Notes: generated by a model from the letters alone, not told the origin. A DNA stretch of 64,000 nt from Rhodospirillaceae bacterium (GCA_009693785.1 SHWP01000006.1:34354-98353); one strand, 5' to 3'. Positions 30,729-41,294 are shown, counted from the stretch's first letter. A program made the numbers and translations.

Positions 30729-32534
30729 ATGGAAACCGGCATAGTCGAATACATGACCGCGCCTCCTGCCCTTGTTGCAGCGCTACCCAGCCAGCCACCA
30801 CCGCTTTCTGCGGCCGAGGTGAAGGACCATCTCAGCTTGATTGCCGAGATGATGTTGGTCTTTTCGGCCTCGAATAGCTTCGATGCCGTCGCCAAGTCGG
30901 CTTTGGAACGGATCGCCAAATACGTCGGCGCCGAGGCCTCATCGCTGTTCATGCTCGACGACCAGGGCCAAGCCATGGTGTGCACGGCGTGTTTTGGACC
31001 TGTCGATATCACGGGCCTGCGCTTGGCTGCGACCTCCGGCATTGTCGGGCGCGCGGTTCAGCGCCAAGAAGCGCAAATCGTGCGTGATGTGCGCAACGAT
31101 GCTGACTTTGGCGCCGTGGTCGATGCCAAAACCGGCTTTACAACCAAATCGATCCTTGTCGCGCCATTGTCGGTGGGCCGTGAGCGGCTTGGCGCCATTG
31201 AAGTGATCAACAAGATTGCCGGTGATGGGCTGTTCTCGGCGGATGATTTGTCGCTGTTGCATACACTGTCGCGGGCTGCCGCCCTGGCGATCCGCAACTT
31301 ACGCTTAACCGAAAAGCTTGTGGAACAGGAACGCGAGCGACATGAGCTGGAACTCGCCGCCGAGATTCAGCGCGATCTGTTACCGCAGCCCTCGGCCAAG
31401 GAATTCCCAATTCATGGAATCAACGTGCCCGCGCGCGCGGTCTCGGGTGATTTCTACGACATCATGCCCATGCCCGATGGCCGCATTTGGTTCAACATCG
31501 CCGACGTCTCGGGCAAGGGCATGAATGCGGCGCTGTTGATGGCCAAGACCTCCAGCCTGTTCCGCTGCTTGGCCAAAAGCGCCGAGCATCCCGGCCAATT
31601 GCTGAACGCCATCAACAACGAACTGTGCGAAACCAATTCGCATGGCATGTTCGTAACAATGGTGGGCGGAATCTTCGATCCCTCGACGGGGATTGCCAGA
31701 CTCACCAATGCGGGCCACGAACCGCCGCTGTTGTTTAATTTGACGCGCGAATCCTTCCTGGAGATTCCAGCCGATGCGCCACCCTTGGGCATCGCCGCCG
31801 GTATTGCTGGGCCGGAAGGGTTTCCTGTCGTGGACCTCGACCTCAAGGGCGGCACGCTCTACGTCTTTACCGATGGGCTAACCGAAGCAACCACCTTCGG
31901 TGGGGGGATGCTGGGTATCGACGGTGTCCGGGCGCTGATCCGTGATCACTCGGAAGAAACCCTCGATCTGAGGATCAAAAACATTGCGGGAGCAGTGAAA
32001 TTGCCAGGCAAACCCCTCAGAGACGATCTGACGTTGATTATCGTCGAGGATAATGGCGTCAGGACAACCGAAACCAAGCCACCTGCGGTTGTAGATCTAT
32101 CGGTAGCGGCGGGGGTGGTGTTGCGTCTGCGGGTTCCAGCCCGAGCCGACCGTTTGAAGATGGTTCGCCAGGCCACCGAGCAAGCATCGGCCTATTGTGG
32201 CTGTGGCCCGGAATGGACCTTAGACCTAGTGATGGCCGTAGATGAGGCCTGCCAAAATATCATCCGGCACGCTTATGGGGGCCGCGATGATGCGGGCGAT
32301 ATCGTCGTTGATTTCGTTAAGGAGGGCGATTCGCTCTCGGTCTTGCTGATGGACTTTGCCGAGCCGGTGGATCCCTCCCCAATCAGGTCGCGCGACCTTA
32401 ATGATGTAAGGCCTGGCGGTTTGGGGGTTCATCTGATCAAGTCGGTGACCGATGACGCCCGATTTTTGCCGCCGCCACCCGGGGTCGGCAATTTATTTAA
32501 ATTGACCAAACGGTTGGCACCCAAGGTAAACTGA
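30729..32534 (+). CDS. GAF - PP2C (SpoIIE) phosphatase - RsbW-like HATPase fused signalling protein
   Basis: GAF-like N-terminus, PP2C phosphatase AEIQRDLLPQPSAKEFPIHGINVPARAVSGDFYDIMPMPDGRIWFNIADVSGKGMNAALLMA, C-terminal HATPase N-box AVDEACQNIIRHAYGG and GGLGVHLIKSVTD. Confidence 0.92.
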   Translation: METGIVEYMTAPPALVAALPSQPPPLSAAEVKDHLSLIAEMMLVFSASNSFDAVAKSALERIAKYVGAEASSLFMLDDQGQAMVCTACFGPVDITGLRLAATSGIVGRAVQRQEAQIVRDVRNDADFGAVVDAKTGFTTKSILVAPLSVGRERLGAIEVINKIAGDGLFSADDLSLLHTLSRAAALAIRNLRLTEKLVEQERERHELELAAEIQRDLLPQPSAKEFPIHGINVPARAVSGDFYDIMPMPDGRIWFNIADVSGKGMNAALLMAKTSSLFRCLAKSAEHPGQLLNAINNELCETNSHGMFVTMVGGIFDPSTGIARLTNAGHEPPLLFNLTRESFLEIPADAPPLGIAAGIAGPEGFPVVDLDLKGGTLYVFTDGLTEATTFGGGMLGIDGVRALIRDHSEETLDLRIKNIAGAVKLPGKPLRDDLTLIIVEDNGVRTTETKPPAVVDLSVAAGVVLRLRVPARADRLKMVRQATEQASAYCGCGPEWTLDLVMAVDEACQNIIRHAYGGRDDAGDIVVDFVKEGDSLSVLLMDFAEPVDPSPIRSRDLNDVRPGGLGVHLIKSVTDDARFLPPPPGVGNLFKLTKRLAPKVN

Positions 32535-32549
32535 GGCGGGGAGACAGAC

Positions 32550-32882
32550 ATGACCTTTGAAGTTCGTGATGTAAACGGCACCGCCGTGGTTGCCTTAACC
32601 GGTGACGTGGACTTGCAGTCCTCGCCGACGGTGCGCCAACGTTTGTTGGAATGCCTTGATAAAAATAAGCGTCTGGTGGTTGACCTTGGTGCCGTGTCCT
32701 ACATCGACTCTTCGGGTGTGGCGAGTTTAGTCGAGGCCTTTCAGGTTTCACGCAAAAGGAGTTCTTATTTTGCGCTCGCCAGCGTTTCGCCCGCCGCCAT
32801 GCGTGTGCTCAGTCTCGCGCGTCTCGATAAAGTCTTTACGATCCACGCCGATGTGACCGCGGCCACGGCCGCGCAAGGCTAG
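32550..32882 (+). CDS. STAS-domain anti-sigma factor antagonist / MlaB-like protein
   Basis: AVVALTGDVDLQSSPTVRQRLLECLDKNKRLVVDLGAVSYIDSSGVASLVEA: STAS fold with DSSG phospho-acceptor motif. Confidence 0.92.
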   Translation: MTFEVRDVNGTAVVALTGDVDLQSSPTVRQRLLECLDKNKRLVVDLGAVSYIDSSGVASLVEAFQVSRKRSSYFALASVSPAAMRVLSLARLDKVFTIHADVTAATAAQG

Positions 32883-32886
32883 TCCC

Positions 32887-33690
32887 ATGTTAGACGGGCT
32901 CGGCGACCGTATGGAGCGCTTAGGCCGGTCGGCCGCCGCCGGCATGGCCGAGTTTGGGCTTGGCGCGGTTCTGCTGGCGCAAGTCATGTTCTGGATTGTG
33001 GCGGGCCCCCGCCGCGCCCAGCCGGTGCGCCTTGAGGCCACATTCGAGCGTTGCATGGAAGTTGGCATCATGGCGGTACCGATCATCACCTTGATGTCGG
33101 TGACCATCGGCATGATGCTAGCCATTCAAGGCATTTACTCGTTGCGGATTTTTGGCGCCGAAGAGCAGGTGGTGCTTGGCGTGGGCATGTCGGTGGTGCG
33201 TGAGTTTGGCCCGCTTATTACCGGCATTCTAGTTGCCGGGCGGACCGGCTCATCGCTGGCTGCGCGCATCGGCACCATGCGCATCAGTCAAGAAATCGAC
33301 GCCCTTTCTGTGATGGGAATTAACCCAGTCCGCTTCATTGTCGCGCCAGCTCTGATCGCCATGGTGGTGATGGTGCCGATACTGACATTCTGGTCCAGCA
33401 TTGTTATGCTGACAGGCGCGGGCTGGTACATCTCGCTTGATCTTGGCATGAGCGCGGGCGCGTATATTGACCGGCTCACCGAAGTTGTCAGGGTCGGCGA
33501 CGTGATGCACGGCCTTGGCAAAAGCACATTGTTCGGTGTTCTGATCACGCTGGTGGGCGTTATCAACGGCGCCATGGTGTCGGGTAGTGCTGAAGGGGTG
33601 GGCAAAATGACCACCCGCTCGGTGGTGTTGTCGATTTGCGCCATTATCGTCACCGACATGATTTTCGCATTTCTCGCGACACGATCATGA
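32887..33690 (+). CDS. mlaE: MlaE-family ABC lipid transporter permease
   Basis: EVGIMAVPIITLMSVTIGMMLAIQGIYSL...VVREFGPLITGILVAGRTGSSLAARIGTMRISQEIDALSVMGINPVRFIVAPALIA: canonical MlaE sequence. Confidence 0.92.
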   Translation: MLDGLGDRMERLGRSAAAGMAEFGLGAVLLAQVMFWIVAGPRRAQPVRLEATFERCMEVGIMAVPIITLMSVTIGMMLAIQGIYSLRIFGAEEQVVLGVGMSVVREFGPLITGILVAGRTGSSLAARIGTMRISQEIDALSVMGINPVRFIVAPALIAMVVMVPILTFWSSIVMLTGAGWYISLDLGMSAGAYIDRLTEVVRVGDVMHGLGKSTLFGVLITLVGVINGAMVSGSAEGVGKMTTRSVVLSICAIIVTDMIFAFLATRS

Positions 33691-34541
33691 CCCACGCCGC
33701 CGCCGAAACATCGTCTCGCTATAGGCCCTCCGCGGCAGATCTCGCGACGGCATCGCCGATGATCGAAATTCGCGATCTTGTCACTCACTATGGCAAGCGC
33801 GAGATTTTGCACGGCATCAATATCGAGGTCCGCCAAGGCGAGATCATGGTCATCATGGGCGGGTCGGGCTCGGGTAAGAGCACGTTGTTGAACGCGCTGC
33901 TTGGTTTGTTGCGCCCAACCTCAGGCTCCATCCGCATTCTGGGCCAAGATCTGAACGCAATTACCGATATCGAGCGCACCAAGTTGCGGCAGAAAATGGG
34001 CGTGGCGTTTCAAGGCGGGGCGTTGTTCAGTTCGCTGAACGTGCTTGAGAACATCATGCTGCCCTTGAAAGAGCACACCCGGCTAGACCGCAACACTATG
34101 CGCATCATGGCGCGCATGAAAATGCAGGTTGTCAGTCTCGCCGGTTTTGAGAACCTCATGCCTGCTGAACTGTCGGGCGGCATGATCAAGCGCGCTGCCT
34201 TGGCACGCGCCATCGTGATGGACCCGCGTATTTTGTTTTGTGACGAACCATCAGCGGGCCTTGACCCGGTCGTGTCCTCGGCCATTGACGATTTGATCCT
34301 GACCTTGCGCGAGGCCATGGACATGTCGATCGTGGTGGTCACGCACGAGCTTGAAAGCGCCTTTAAAATTGCTGACCGGATTTGTGTGCTAGATAAGGGC
34401 CATATCCTGACCATCGGCACGGTTGATGAAGTGCGTCATTCGCCGAACGAACACATTCAAAACCTATTGAATCGCCGGGCCGAGCCAGAAATATTGGATC
34501 CAGACGAATATCTACGCTGGCTTACGGCGGTAAATCAGTAA
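33687..34541 (+). CDS. mlaF: MlaF-like ABC transporter ATP-binding protein
   Basis: VIMGGSGSGKSTLLNALLGLLRPTSG, LSGGMIKRAALARAIVMDPRILFCDEPSAGLDPV. ATG at 33687 overlaps the MlaE stop; 33636 start is spurious. Confidence 0.92.
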   Translation: MTHAAAETSSRYRPSAADLATASPMIEIRDLVTHYGKREILHGINIEVRQGEIMVIMGGSGSGKSTLLNALLGLLRPTSGSIRILGQDLNAITDIERTKLRQKMGVAFQGGALFSSLNVLENIMLPLKEHTRLDRNTMRIMARMKMQVVSLAGFENLMPAELSGGMIKRAALARAIVMDPRILFCDEPSAGLDPVVSSAIDDLILTLREAMDMSIVVVTHELESAFKIADRICVLDKGHILTIGTVDEVRHSPNEHIQNLLNRRAEPEILDPDEYLRWLTAVNQ

Positions 34542-34605
34542 GGCTTATGTCAATGGGGTTATGAGTTAGAGTTGAGGGACGCTAGGTTAGGGGATCGTAG
34601 GGACC

Positions 34606-35589
34606 ATGCAAGATAGCCGCATGAATTACGTCGTCGTCGGCAGCTTTGTTGCCGTCGTTCTGGCGATGTTCCTTGTCGTCGTCTCGATCCTCGCAGGACG
34701 AACCGCCGCCACCGACGACTATTACACCCTCTACGACAATGTGAACGGTTTGAAGTTCGGTACGCAAGTCCTCTACGAGGGTTATCAAATTGGCCAAGTC
34801 GAGAGTATCGAGCCCAAGTTTGATGGGCAGACCGTTTCGTTCCGCGTTAACTTCGCCGTCAAAGAAGGCTGGAAGATTCCTGAAGACAGCGTTGCGCGCG
34901 CTTCAGTGGGCAGTTTGCTCTCGGCGCTGACCATCGACATTGATGGCGGTAAAAGCGCCACGGCACTCAAGCCAGGGGCTTTGGTCAATGGCGCTTCGGC
35001 CTCGAATTTCTTCGCAGCACTTTCCGAGATTGGCTCGGAGTTTGGCGAAATCAGCGCGGACTCAATCAAGCCATTGCTGGCCAGCTTGAACGCCTACATC
35101 CGCGATTTGGATAAGATGACCCAAGACAATGTGCCGGCCATCTTGGGCAATCTGAACAAGATATCCGAAGAATTGGCGCGCGATGTCCCGGCGATTTCAT
35201 CAAGCCTGAAGCGTACATCGCAATCCGTCGAGACGGGCATTCTCAAGCCCGAAAACGTGCAACGTATCGACGCCATTATCGCCAACCTCGACAAGACATC
35301 GGCCAACCTAGCTGGAATCTCTGGCGATCTGGGCGAGACCCGCGAACTACTCGTGGCGTCTATGCAAAACATCAACCGTGTTGTTCAAGACAATGCTGGC
35401 AATGTGGATGAGTCTTTTCGCAGCCTGCGCTACACGCTCGATACGATTGCGCGCTATATCGATGACATCTCGCATAACACAGAGGCCACGACGCGCAACT
35501 TGGCCGAGTTCAGCCGCGCGATCCGCGAGAATCCTGGGTTGTTGGTGTCGGGTTCGCCGCAATCCGACCAAGCCAAGACCGGGAAATAG
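34606..35589 (+). CDS. mlaD: MlaD/MCE-domain lipid-binding protein
   Basis: N-terminal TM helix then YYTLYDNVNGLKFGTQVLYEGYQIGQVESIEP, MCE domain; long helical C-terminus. Confidence 0.9.
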   Translation: MQDSRMNYVVVGSFVAVVLAMFLVVVSILAGRTAATDDYYTLYDNVNGLKFGTQVLYEGYQIGQVESIEPKFDGQTVSFRVNFAVKEGWKIPEDSVARASVGSLLSALTIDIDGGKSATALKPGALVNGASASNFFAALSEIGSEFGEISADSIKPLLASLNAYIRDLDKMTQDNVPAILGNLNKISEELARDVPAISSSLKRTSQSVETGILKPENVQRIDAIIANLDKTSANLAGISGDLGETRELLVASMQNINRVVQDNAGNVDESFRSLRYTLDTIARYIDDISHNTEATTRNLAEFSRAIRENPGLLVSGSPQSDQAKTGK

Positions 35590-35598
35590 AGGGCGCTC

Positions 35599-36207
35599 AT
35601 GATTACCTCAACGCGCCGCACGTTTGTCACCAGTCTGACCGCCACGGGTCTGGTAGCCTCCTGCTCATCCGCGCCCGTGCCTACCGACACGTTCTACCGC
35701 CTAGAGCCGCGCAGTGCTCCGCCAACCCGAGCGGGTGGGCCCATCAAGGGCATCGCCGAAGTTGCGCCGTTGCGTGGCGAGGGAATCATCAATGAACGTG
35801 CGATCCTTTACCGCTCTGGGGCGGCAGAATTGCGCCAATACAGCTATCATTTCTGGGCCGATACTCCGGCGGCGATGCTACAGCGCGCGCTGATCGATGC
35901 GCTGCGCTCCGCCCGCGCTTTTGACACGATTGTGAACCCCGAAATGCGGCTCAATCGCGATTACGAAATTTCCGGCACGATCCGTAAGCTCGAGCACGAT
36001 GTGACGTCGGGCGGATCGCGCTCGGTCATGGAAGTCGAATTGGGCGTGCGCAAGGTCGCAGGCAACCAAATGGCCTTGCTCAAGACCTATACAGCTGAGC
36101 TGTCAGCTTCCGGCGGCCAGGTAGATGCGGCTGTTGCTGGGTTCTCGGGTGCGGTGGGGCAAATTTTCACCTCATTCATCACCGACCTCGGCCAAATCGG
36201 CAGCTAA
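35599..36207 (+). CDS. ABC-type transport auxiliary lipoprotein (PqiC-like)
   Basis: Lipobox LVASCSS; DTFYRLEPRSAPP...GIAEVAPLRGEGIINERAILYRSGAAELRQYSYHFWADTPAAMLQRALIDALR; last gene of the Mla-type operon. Confidence 0.85.
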   Translation: MITSTRRTFVTSLTATGLVASCSSAPVPTDTFYRLEPRSAPPTRAGGPIKGIAEVAPLRGEGIINERAILYRSGAAELRQYSYHFWADTPAAMLQRALIDALRSARAFDTIVNPEMRLNRDYEISGTIRKLEHDVTSGGSRSVMEVELGVRKVAGNQMALLKTYTAELSASGGQVDAAVAGFSGAVGQIFTSFITDLGQIGS

Positions 36208-36310
36208 CTGCGTACCGCAACACGCTTGCTCCTGGGTGCTTTGAAACTTACTATCCGCGTTTCGCGGATCGGGCCAGATCGCCCAAGCCATTGAATCATA
36301 AGGAGAAACG

Positions 36311-37708
36311 GTGCGTTATCAGAGCACCCGAGGCCGGGCGCCAGAGCTCGGATTCGACGACGTTCTGTTGGCGGGTCTGGCCGACGATGGCGGGCTTTAT
36401 GTGCCTAGCACCTGGCCAACTTTTTCAGCGGCCGAGTGGGCGGATGGCGCGCGTCTTGATTATGCCGCGCTCGCCGCCCGCGTGATCGCGCCTTATGTGC
36501 GCGGTTCGGTGATCGAACGCGATATCGCGGCCATTACCCGGCAGGCTTTCGCATCCTTCAGTCACAAAGCCATTGCACCGCTCGTTCAACTCGACACTAA
36601 TCTTTGGCTGCTCGAACTGTTTCATGGTCCGACCCTGGCCTTCAAAGACTATGCTTTGCAACTGGTCGGCTTGCTGTTCGATCGTGTTCTCAAAGCCCGT
36701 GGCAGCCGCATTACCGTGGTTGGCGCTACCTCAGGTGATACCGGCTCGGCGGCCATTGAAGCCTGCAAGGATCGCGACGCAGTTGATATTTTTATTATGC
36801 ATCCGGCAGGACGCGTCTCGGATGTGCAGCGCCGCCAAATGACGACGGTCCAATCGGCCAATGTTCATAACATCGCCATCGCCGGAACCTTCGACGATTG
36901 TCAAAATCTCGTCAAAGAGATGTTTGCCGATGAGCGCATGCGCACCGAGCTTAATCTGTCGGCGGTGAATTCCATCAATTGGGCGCGCATCATGGGACAG
37001 GTGGTGTACTACGCCTGGGCCGCGCTGCGTCTGGGCGCGCCGCAGCGCCAGGTCGCATTCTCCGTGCCGACCGGAAACTTCGGCAATGTTTTTGCAGGCT
37101 ACGTCGCCAAGCAAATGGGCCTGCCCATCGTGAAATTCGTCGTGGGCTCTAACCGCAACGATATCCTGACCCGCTATTTCGAAACCAGGTCCATGACGGC
37201 CACCGCGGTGGCGCCATCGCTTAGCCCGTCGATGGATATTCAAATCTCGTCGAACTTCGAGCGCCTTTTGTTCGATGCCTATGGCCGCGATGGCAAGGCG
37301 GTGTCGGGCATGATGGATCGCTTCAAGCAAAGCGGCCAGTATGCCGTCGATGCCAAGGTCCATGAGCGGATTCTGGCCATGTTCTCGGGCGCGCGGCTCG
37401 ACGACGAAGGCACCAAGAAGGTGATCGGCGAAATTCATACAGCGACAGGGCAGATCGTTGACCCGCATACTGCGGTGGGTATTCATGCCGCGCGCGGCGT
37501 TCAGCTGGCGCCCGGCACGCCAATGATCGCCATGGCCACGGCCCATCCGGCTAAGTTCCCCGATGCCGTTCACGCGGCCATCGGCCTGCGGCCTGCGTTG
37601 CCAGCGCACATGGCGGGGCTATTTGATAAGACCGAGCGCTTTACACAGCTTCCCAACGACCTAGATCAGGTCAAACGTTTTGTGCGCGAACGCGCACGCC
37701 GCATATAA
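36311..37708 (+). CDS. thrC: Threonine synthase
   Basis: MRYQSTRGRAPELGFDDVLLAGLADDGGLYVPSTWP; FHGPTLAFKDYALQLVG PLP Lys; VPTGNFGNVFAGYVAKQMGLPI. GTG start. Confidence 0.96.
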   Translation: MRYQSTRGRAPELGFDDVLLAGLADDGGLYVPSTWPTFSAAEWADGARLDYAALAARVIAPYVRGSVIERDIAAITRQAFASFSHKAIAPLVQLDTNLWLLELFHGPTLAFKDYALQLVGLLFDRVLKARGSRITVVGATSGDTGSAAIEACKDRDAVDIFIMHPAGRVSDVQRRQMTTVQSANVHNIAIAGTFDDCQNLVKEMFADERMRTELNLSAVNSINWARIMGQVVYYAWAALRLGAPQRQVAFSVPTGNFGNVFAGYVAKQMGLPIVKFVVGSNRNDILTRYFETRSMTATAVAPSLSPSMDIQISSNFERLLFDAYGRDGKAVSGMMDRFKQSGQYAVDAKVHERILAMFSGARLDDEGTKKVIGEIHTATGQIVDPHTAVGIHAARGVQLAPGTPMIAMATAHPAKFPDAVHAAIGLRPALPAHMAGLFDKTERFTQLPNDLDQVKRFVRERARRI

Positions 37709-37721
37709 GCATCGGGAATTC

Positions 37722-38978
37722 ATGTCTGTCCAAGTCAGCACGCTGTCGAATGGCCTACGCATCATTACCGACCGCATGGAGTCGGTGGAAACAGTTGCGC
37801 TGGGTGCGTGGGTCAATGCCGGGACACGCAATGAGACCGCTGAGGTCAACGGGATTTCTCACCTGCTGGAGCACATGGCGTTCAAGGGCACCGCCAGGCG
37901 CAGCGCACAGCAAATCGCCGAGGACATGGATAATGTCGGCGGGCACCTCAATGCCTATACCAGCCGCGATCACACCGCTTATTTTGCCAAGGTGCTGAAA
38001 GAAGACACAACACTGGCGGTAGATATCATCGCCGATATTCTGCTCAACTCCACCATGGATGCCGAGGAGCTAGAGCGCGAGAAGCACGTCATTGTGCAGG
38101 AGATTTCGCAGGTCAACGATACCCCCGACGACATCATTTTCGATAAATTCCAGGCCAAGGCCTATCCCGATCAACCCATGGGCTGGCCGGTGTTGGGCTC
38201 GGAAGAGCTTGTGCGCTCGGTGACCTCACAACGCTTAAAGTCTTATCTCAACGAACACTATGCCGCCGAACATACGATCCTGGCTGCCTCGGGCAACATT
38301 CAACACGACCGGTTTGTCGCCGATGTCGAACGCTGCTTTTGCAGCTACAAGCCTAAAGCCAAAATCAGTTCGGTCTCAAGCAAGTATGCAGGCGGAGAAC
38401 ACCGCGAAGCGCGCGAGCTTGAACAGGTGCACCTGGTGCTGGGTTTTCCAGGCGTGGCCTACGATGATCTGGATTTTTACAATATCTCGGCGTTGTCGGT
38501 ATTGATGGGCGAGGGGATGTCCTCGCGGCTCTTTCAAGAGATCCGCGAAAAGCGCGGCCTGGCCTATTCGGTGTTTTCCTCCACGCAGTCGTTCTCCGAT
38601 ACGGGTCTTTTCACGATCTACACAGGTACGGCCCCTGATGAGTTGCCAAAGCTAATGCCTGTGCTGTGCGAAGAAATTCGCAAGTCGGCGGGTTCCATCA
38701 CGCCCGAGGAAACCAAACGCGCCAAGGCACAAATTAAATCGAGCCTGCTGATGTCGCTTGAAAGCCCATCAAGCCGGTGCAGCGCGCGTGCGCGTCAACT
38801 GGTCGTCTATGGCCGTCCGCTGACGACCGATGAAGTGATCGAACGTGTCGAGGCGATTGATACTGCAGCCATTCGCGCCACGGCGGCGCGGATTTTTGCC
38901 GGCACGCCCACGATGGCGGCCATCGGCCCGCTCGACAAACTTGCCCCGCTGTCAGAGATTCAACAAAAACTTCAATAA
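37722..38978 (+). CDS. M16-family zinc metallopeptidase (mitochondrial processing peptidase-like)
   Basis: HLLEHMAFKGTARRSAQQIAEDMDNVGGHLNAYTSRDHTAYFAKVL: HxxEH motif. Confidence 0.95.
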   Translation: MSVQVSTLSNGLRIITDRMESVETVALGAWVNAGTRNETAEVNGISHLLEHMAFKGTARRSAQQIAEDMDNVGGHLNAYTSRDHTAYFAKVLKEDTTLAVDIIADILLNSTMDAEELEREKHVIVQEISQVNDTPDDIIFDKFQAKAYPDQPMGWPVLGSEELVRSVTSQRLKSYLNEHYAAEHTILAASGNIQHDRFVADVERCFCSYKPKAKISSVSSKYAGGEHREARELEQVHLVLGFPGVAYDDLDFYNISALSVLMGEGMSSRLFQEIREKRGLAYSVFSSTQSFSDTGLFTIYTGTAPDELPKLMPVLCEEIRKSAGSITPEETKRAKAQIKSSLLMSLESPSSRCSARARQLVVYGRPLTTDEVIERVEAIDTAAIRATAARIFAGTPTMAAIGPLDKLAPLSEIQQKLQ

Positions 38979-38999
38979 AATAAACTTTCATACCGTTAT

Positions 39000-40307
39000 G
39001 TGAGCAAAGGACAACCGATGCCCCGCCATTTGAAAAAAGGTGCCGCCGCCGACACCAAAGCTGCCGATGAAGCCAAGGTGCGCGACATCGTCACCGGCAT
39101 TCTGGCCGATGTGAGCAAGCGCGGTGATGCGGCTGTGCGTGAGCTGTCGAAGAAATTCGACAGCTTCGAGCCCGCCAACTTCAGAATGTCACAGGCCGAC
39201 ATCGAAGCTTGCGTGAAGTCCTGCTCGAAACAAACCATCGACGACATCAAATTTGCGCAGACTCAAATCCGCCGTTTCGCCGAAGCGCAAAAAACAGCGC
39301 TGAAAGATATCGAAGTTGAAACGCTGCCGGGCGTGAAACTGGGTCACAAGAATATCCCCGTGAATAACGTTGGTTGCTATATCCCCGGCGGGCGCTACCC
39401 TATGGTCGCCTCGGCGCACATGAGTGTGCTGACCGCGCGCGTCGCCGGGTGCAAGCGGGTGATCGCCTGCACACCGCCCACCAAGGGCCAACCCCACCCA
39501 GCCACCATTGCCGCCATGCACATGGCCGGGGCCGATGAAATTTACCTGCTCGGCGGCGTGCAAGCCGTGGCCGCCATGGCGCTGGGCACCGAGACCATCA
39601 AGCCCGTCGATATGCTGGTGGGTCCGGGCAATGCCTATGTGGCCGAGGCCAAACGCCAGCTCTATGGGCGTGTTGGTATTGATCTGTTCGCAGGCCCCAC
39701 GGAAATTCTGGTGATCGCCGATGACACCGCCGATGGCGAAATGTGCGCCACCGATTTGCTGGGCCAGGCCGAACATGGGCCAACCTCGCCCGCCGTGTTG
39801 TTGACCACATCCGAACGCGTGGCGCGCGACACGATGAAAGAAATCGAACGCCAGCTCAAGATTCTGCAAACCGGCGATATCGCGGGCCAAGCCTGGCGCG
39901 ACTATGGTGAAGTGATTCTGTGCGACACGGTCGATGAACTGGTCGCCGAGGCAGACCGGATTGCCTCGGAGCATGTCGAGGTGCTGACCGAGAACCCGCG
40001 CTATTTCTTGCAAAAGATGAGCAATTACGGCGCGCTGTTTTTGGGCAAGCAAACCAACGTGGCCTATGGCGATAAAGTGATTGGAACCAATCACACGCTG
40101 CCGACCAATGGAGCCGCGCGTTACACCGGCGGATTATGGGTGGGCAAGTTCATGAAGACCTGCACCTATCAAGAAGTCACGGAATCTGCCTCGGCCTTGG
40201 TAGGCGAGTACTGTTCGCGGCTCTGTGCCATCGAAAATTTCTGGGGCCACAAGGAACAGGCCGACTTGCGCGTGCGCCGATACGGCAACGCTAAGGCTGC
40301 TGAGTAA
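39000..40307 (+). CDS. Histidinol dehydrogenase family protein (possibly HpsN-like sulfopropanediol dehydrogenase rather than HisD)
   Basis: [81 protein letters not shown] family. No his genes adjacent. Confidence 0.88.
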   Translation: MSKGQPMPRHLKKGAAADTKAADEAKVRDIVTGILADVSKRGDAAVRELSKKFDSFEPANFRMSQADIEACVKSCSKQTIDDIKFAQTQIRRFAEAQKTALKDIEVETLPGVKLGHKNIPVNNVGCYIPGGRYPMVASAHMSVLTARVAGCKRVIACTPPTKGQPHPATIAAMHMAGADEIYLLGGVQAVAAMALGTETIKPVDMLVGPGNAYVAEAKRQLYGRVGIDLFAGPTEILVIADDTADGEMCATDLLGQAEHGPTSPAVLLTTSERVARDTMKEIERQLKILQTGDIAGQAWRDYGEVILCDTVDELVAEADRIASEHVEVLTENPRYFLQKMSNYGALFLGKQTNVAYGDKVIGTNHTLPTNGAARYTGGLWVGKFMKTCTYQEVTESASALVGEYCSRLCAIENFWGHKEQADLRVRRYGNAKAAE

Positions 40308-40322
40308 AGTTCCCAATTTAAC

Positions 40323-41294
40323 ATGGCACCAGACCTACCCGGCGGCAGTCGACAACCTATCGCCGTTATTGGCGCGGGTCTGGTGGGAGCGGGTTGGGCG
40401 ATTGTCTTCGCCCGTGCGGGTCATGCGGTTCGCATTTATGACGATAGCGCCTCGGTGCGCGATGGCGTCATGGCGTTGATCGCGCAGAATGTCCGCGATC
40501 TCAAATCATTCGACCTGATCGACGAATCACCCGAAGCGCTTCTTAGCCGCATCGCCGTTCACAGTACGCTTGAAGCGGCGGTTTTAAACGCGGCTTACGT
40601 TCAAGAATCCGTTTTTGAGACCGTTGAGGCCAAAACCAAAATCTATGGGGCACTCGACCGCCTCGTTCCTGCCACTGCGGCCATCGGCAGTTCGTCATCG
40701 GGCATTCCGGCCTCGGCGTTCACCGAACGCTGTACCACACGCCAGCGCATGCTCATCGCCCATCCGGTCAATCCGCCCTATCTCGTTCCGCTGGTCGAGC
40801 TAGTTCCAGCGCCCTGGACAGACGCTAAAACAGTCGATGCAGTTTTCGCCTTCATGAAGGCCGTGGGCCAAGAGCCCATCCGGGTTCGGCGCGAGGTCGA
40901 AGGCTTCGTGCTCAACCGTCTGCAAGGCGCGCTGCTCAATGAGGCCTGGGCGTTGTTCGACGAAGGCTACGCCAGCGCCGAAGATATCGACAAAACCGTC
41001 GCCGTCGGGCTGGGGTTGCGCTGGTCGTTCATGGGCCCCTTCGAGACCATTGATTTGAACGCGCCAGCCGGTGTGGCCGATTACGCCCGCCGTCTTGGCC
41101 CGCTGTACTATGCCGTGGCACAGTCGCGCTGCAGCCCAAAAGCGTGGAGCGCGAAATTAATTGACAAGGTCGAGGCCGAACGGCGGACAAAGCTTTCAGC
41201 CAGCGCGCTCAATCAACGCCGGGCCTGGCGCGATCGTAGGTTGATGGCCCTGGCCGCGCACAAAGCCAAGGCCGCAAAGGACGTGGGCTCATGA
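40323..41294 (+). CDS. 3-hydroxyacyl-CoA dehydrogenase family / L-gulonate dehydrogenase-like protein
   Basis: IAVIGAGLVGAGWAIVFARAGHAVRIYDD; AIGSSSSGIPASAFTERCTTRQRMLIAHPVNPPYLVPLVELVPAPWTD. Confidence 0.88.
   Translation: MAPDLPGGSRQPIAVIGAGLVGAGWAIVFARAGHAVRIYDDSASVRDGVMALIAQNVRDLKSFDLIDESPEALLSRIAVHSTLEAAVLNAAYVQESVFETVEAKTKIYGALDRLVPATAAIGSSSSGIPASAFTERCTTRQRMLIAHPVNPPYLVPLVELVPAPWTDAKTVDAVFAFMKAVGQEPIRVRREVEGFVLNRLQGALLNEAWALFDEGYASAEDIDKTVAVGLGLRWSFMGPFETIDLNAPAGVADYARRLGPLYYAVAQSRCSPKAWSAKLIDKVEAERRTKLSASALNQRRAWRDRRLMALAAHKAKAAKDVGS

Noticed and set aside
36253-36269. Hairpin ATCCGCG-TTT-CGCGGAT between the Mla operon and thrC
   Set aside because: Plausible terminator or leader structure but no T-tract and only 7-bp arms; not enough to call.
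36731-37609. 292-aa minus-strand ORF antisense to thrC
   Set aside because: His/Arg-rich shadow ORF; thrC is strongly supported on the plus strand.
39189-40094. 301-aa minus-strand ORF antisense to the HisD-like gene
   Set aside because: Composition (His/Gly-rich) typical of antisense shadow; no recognisable domain.
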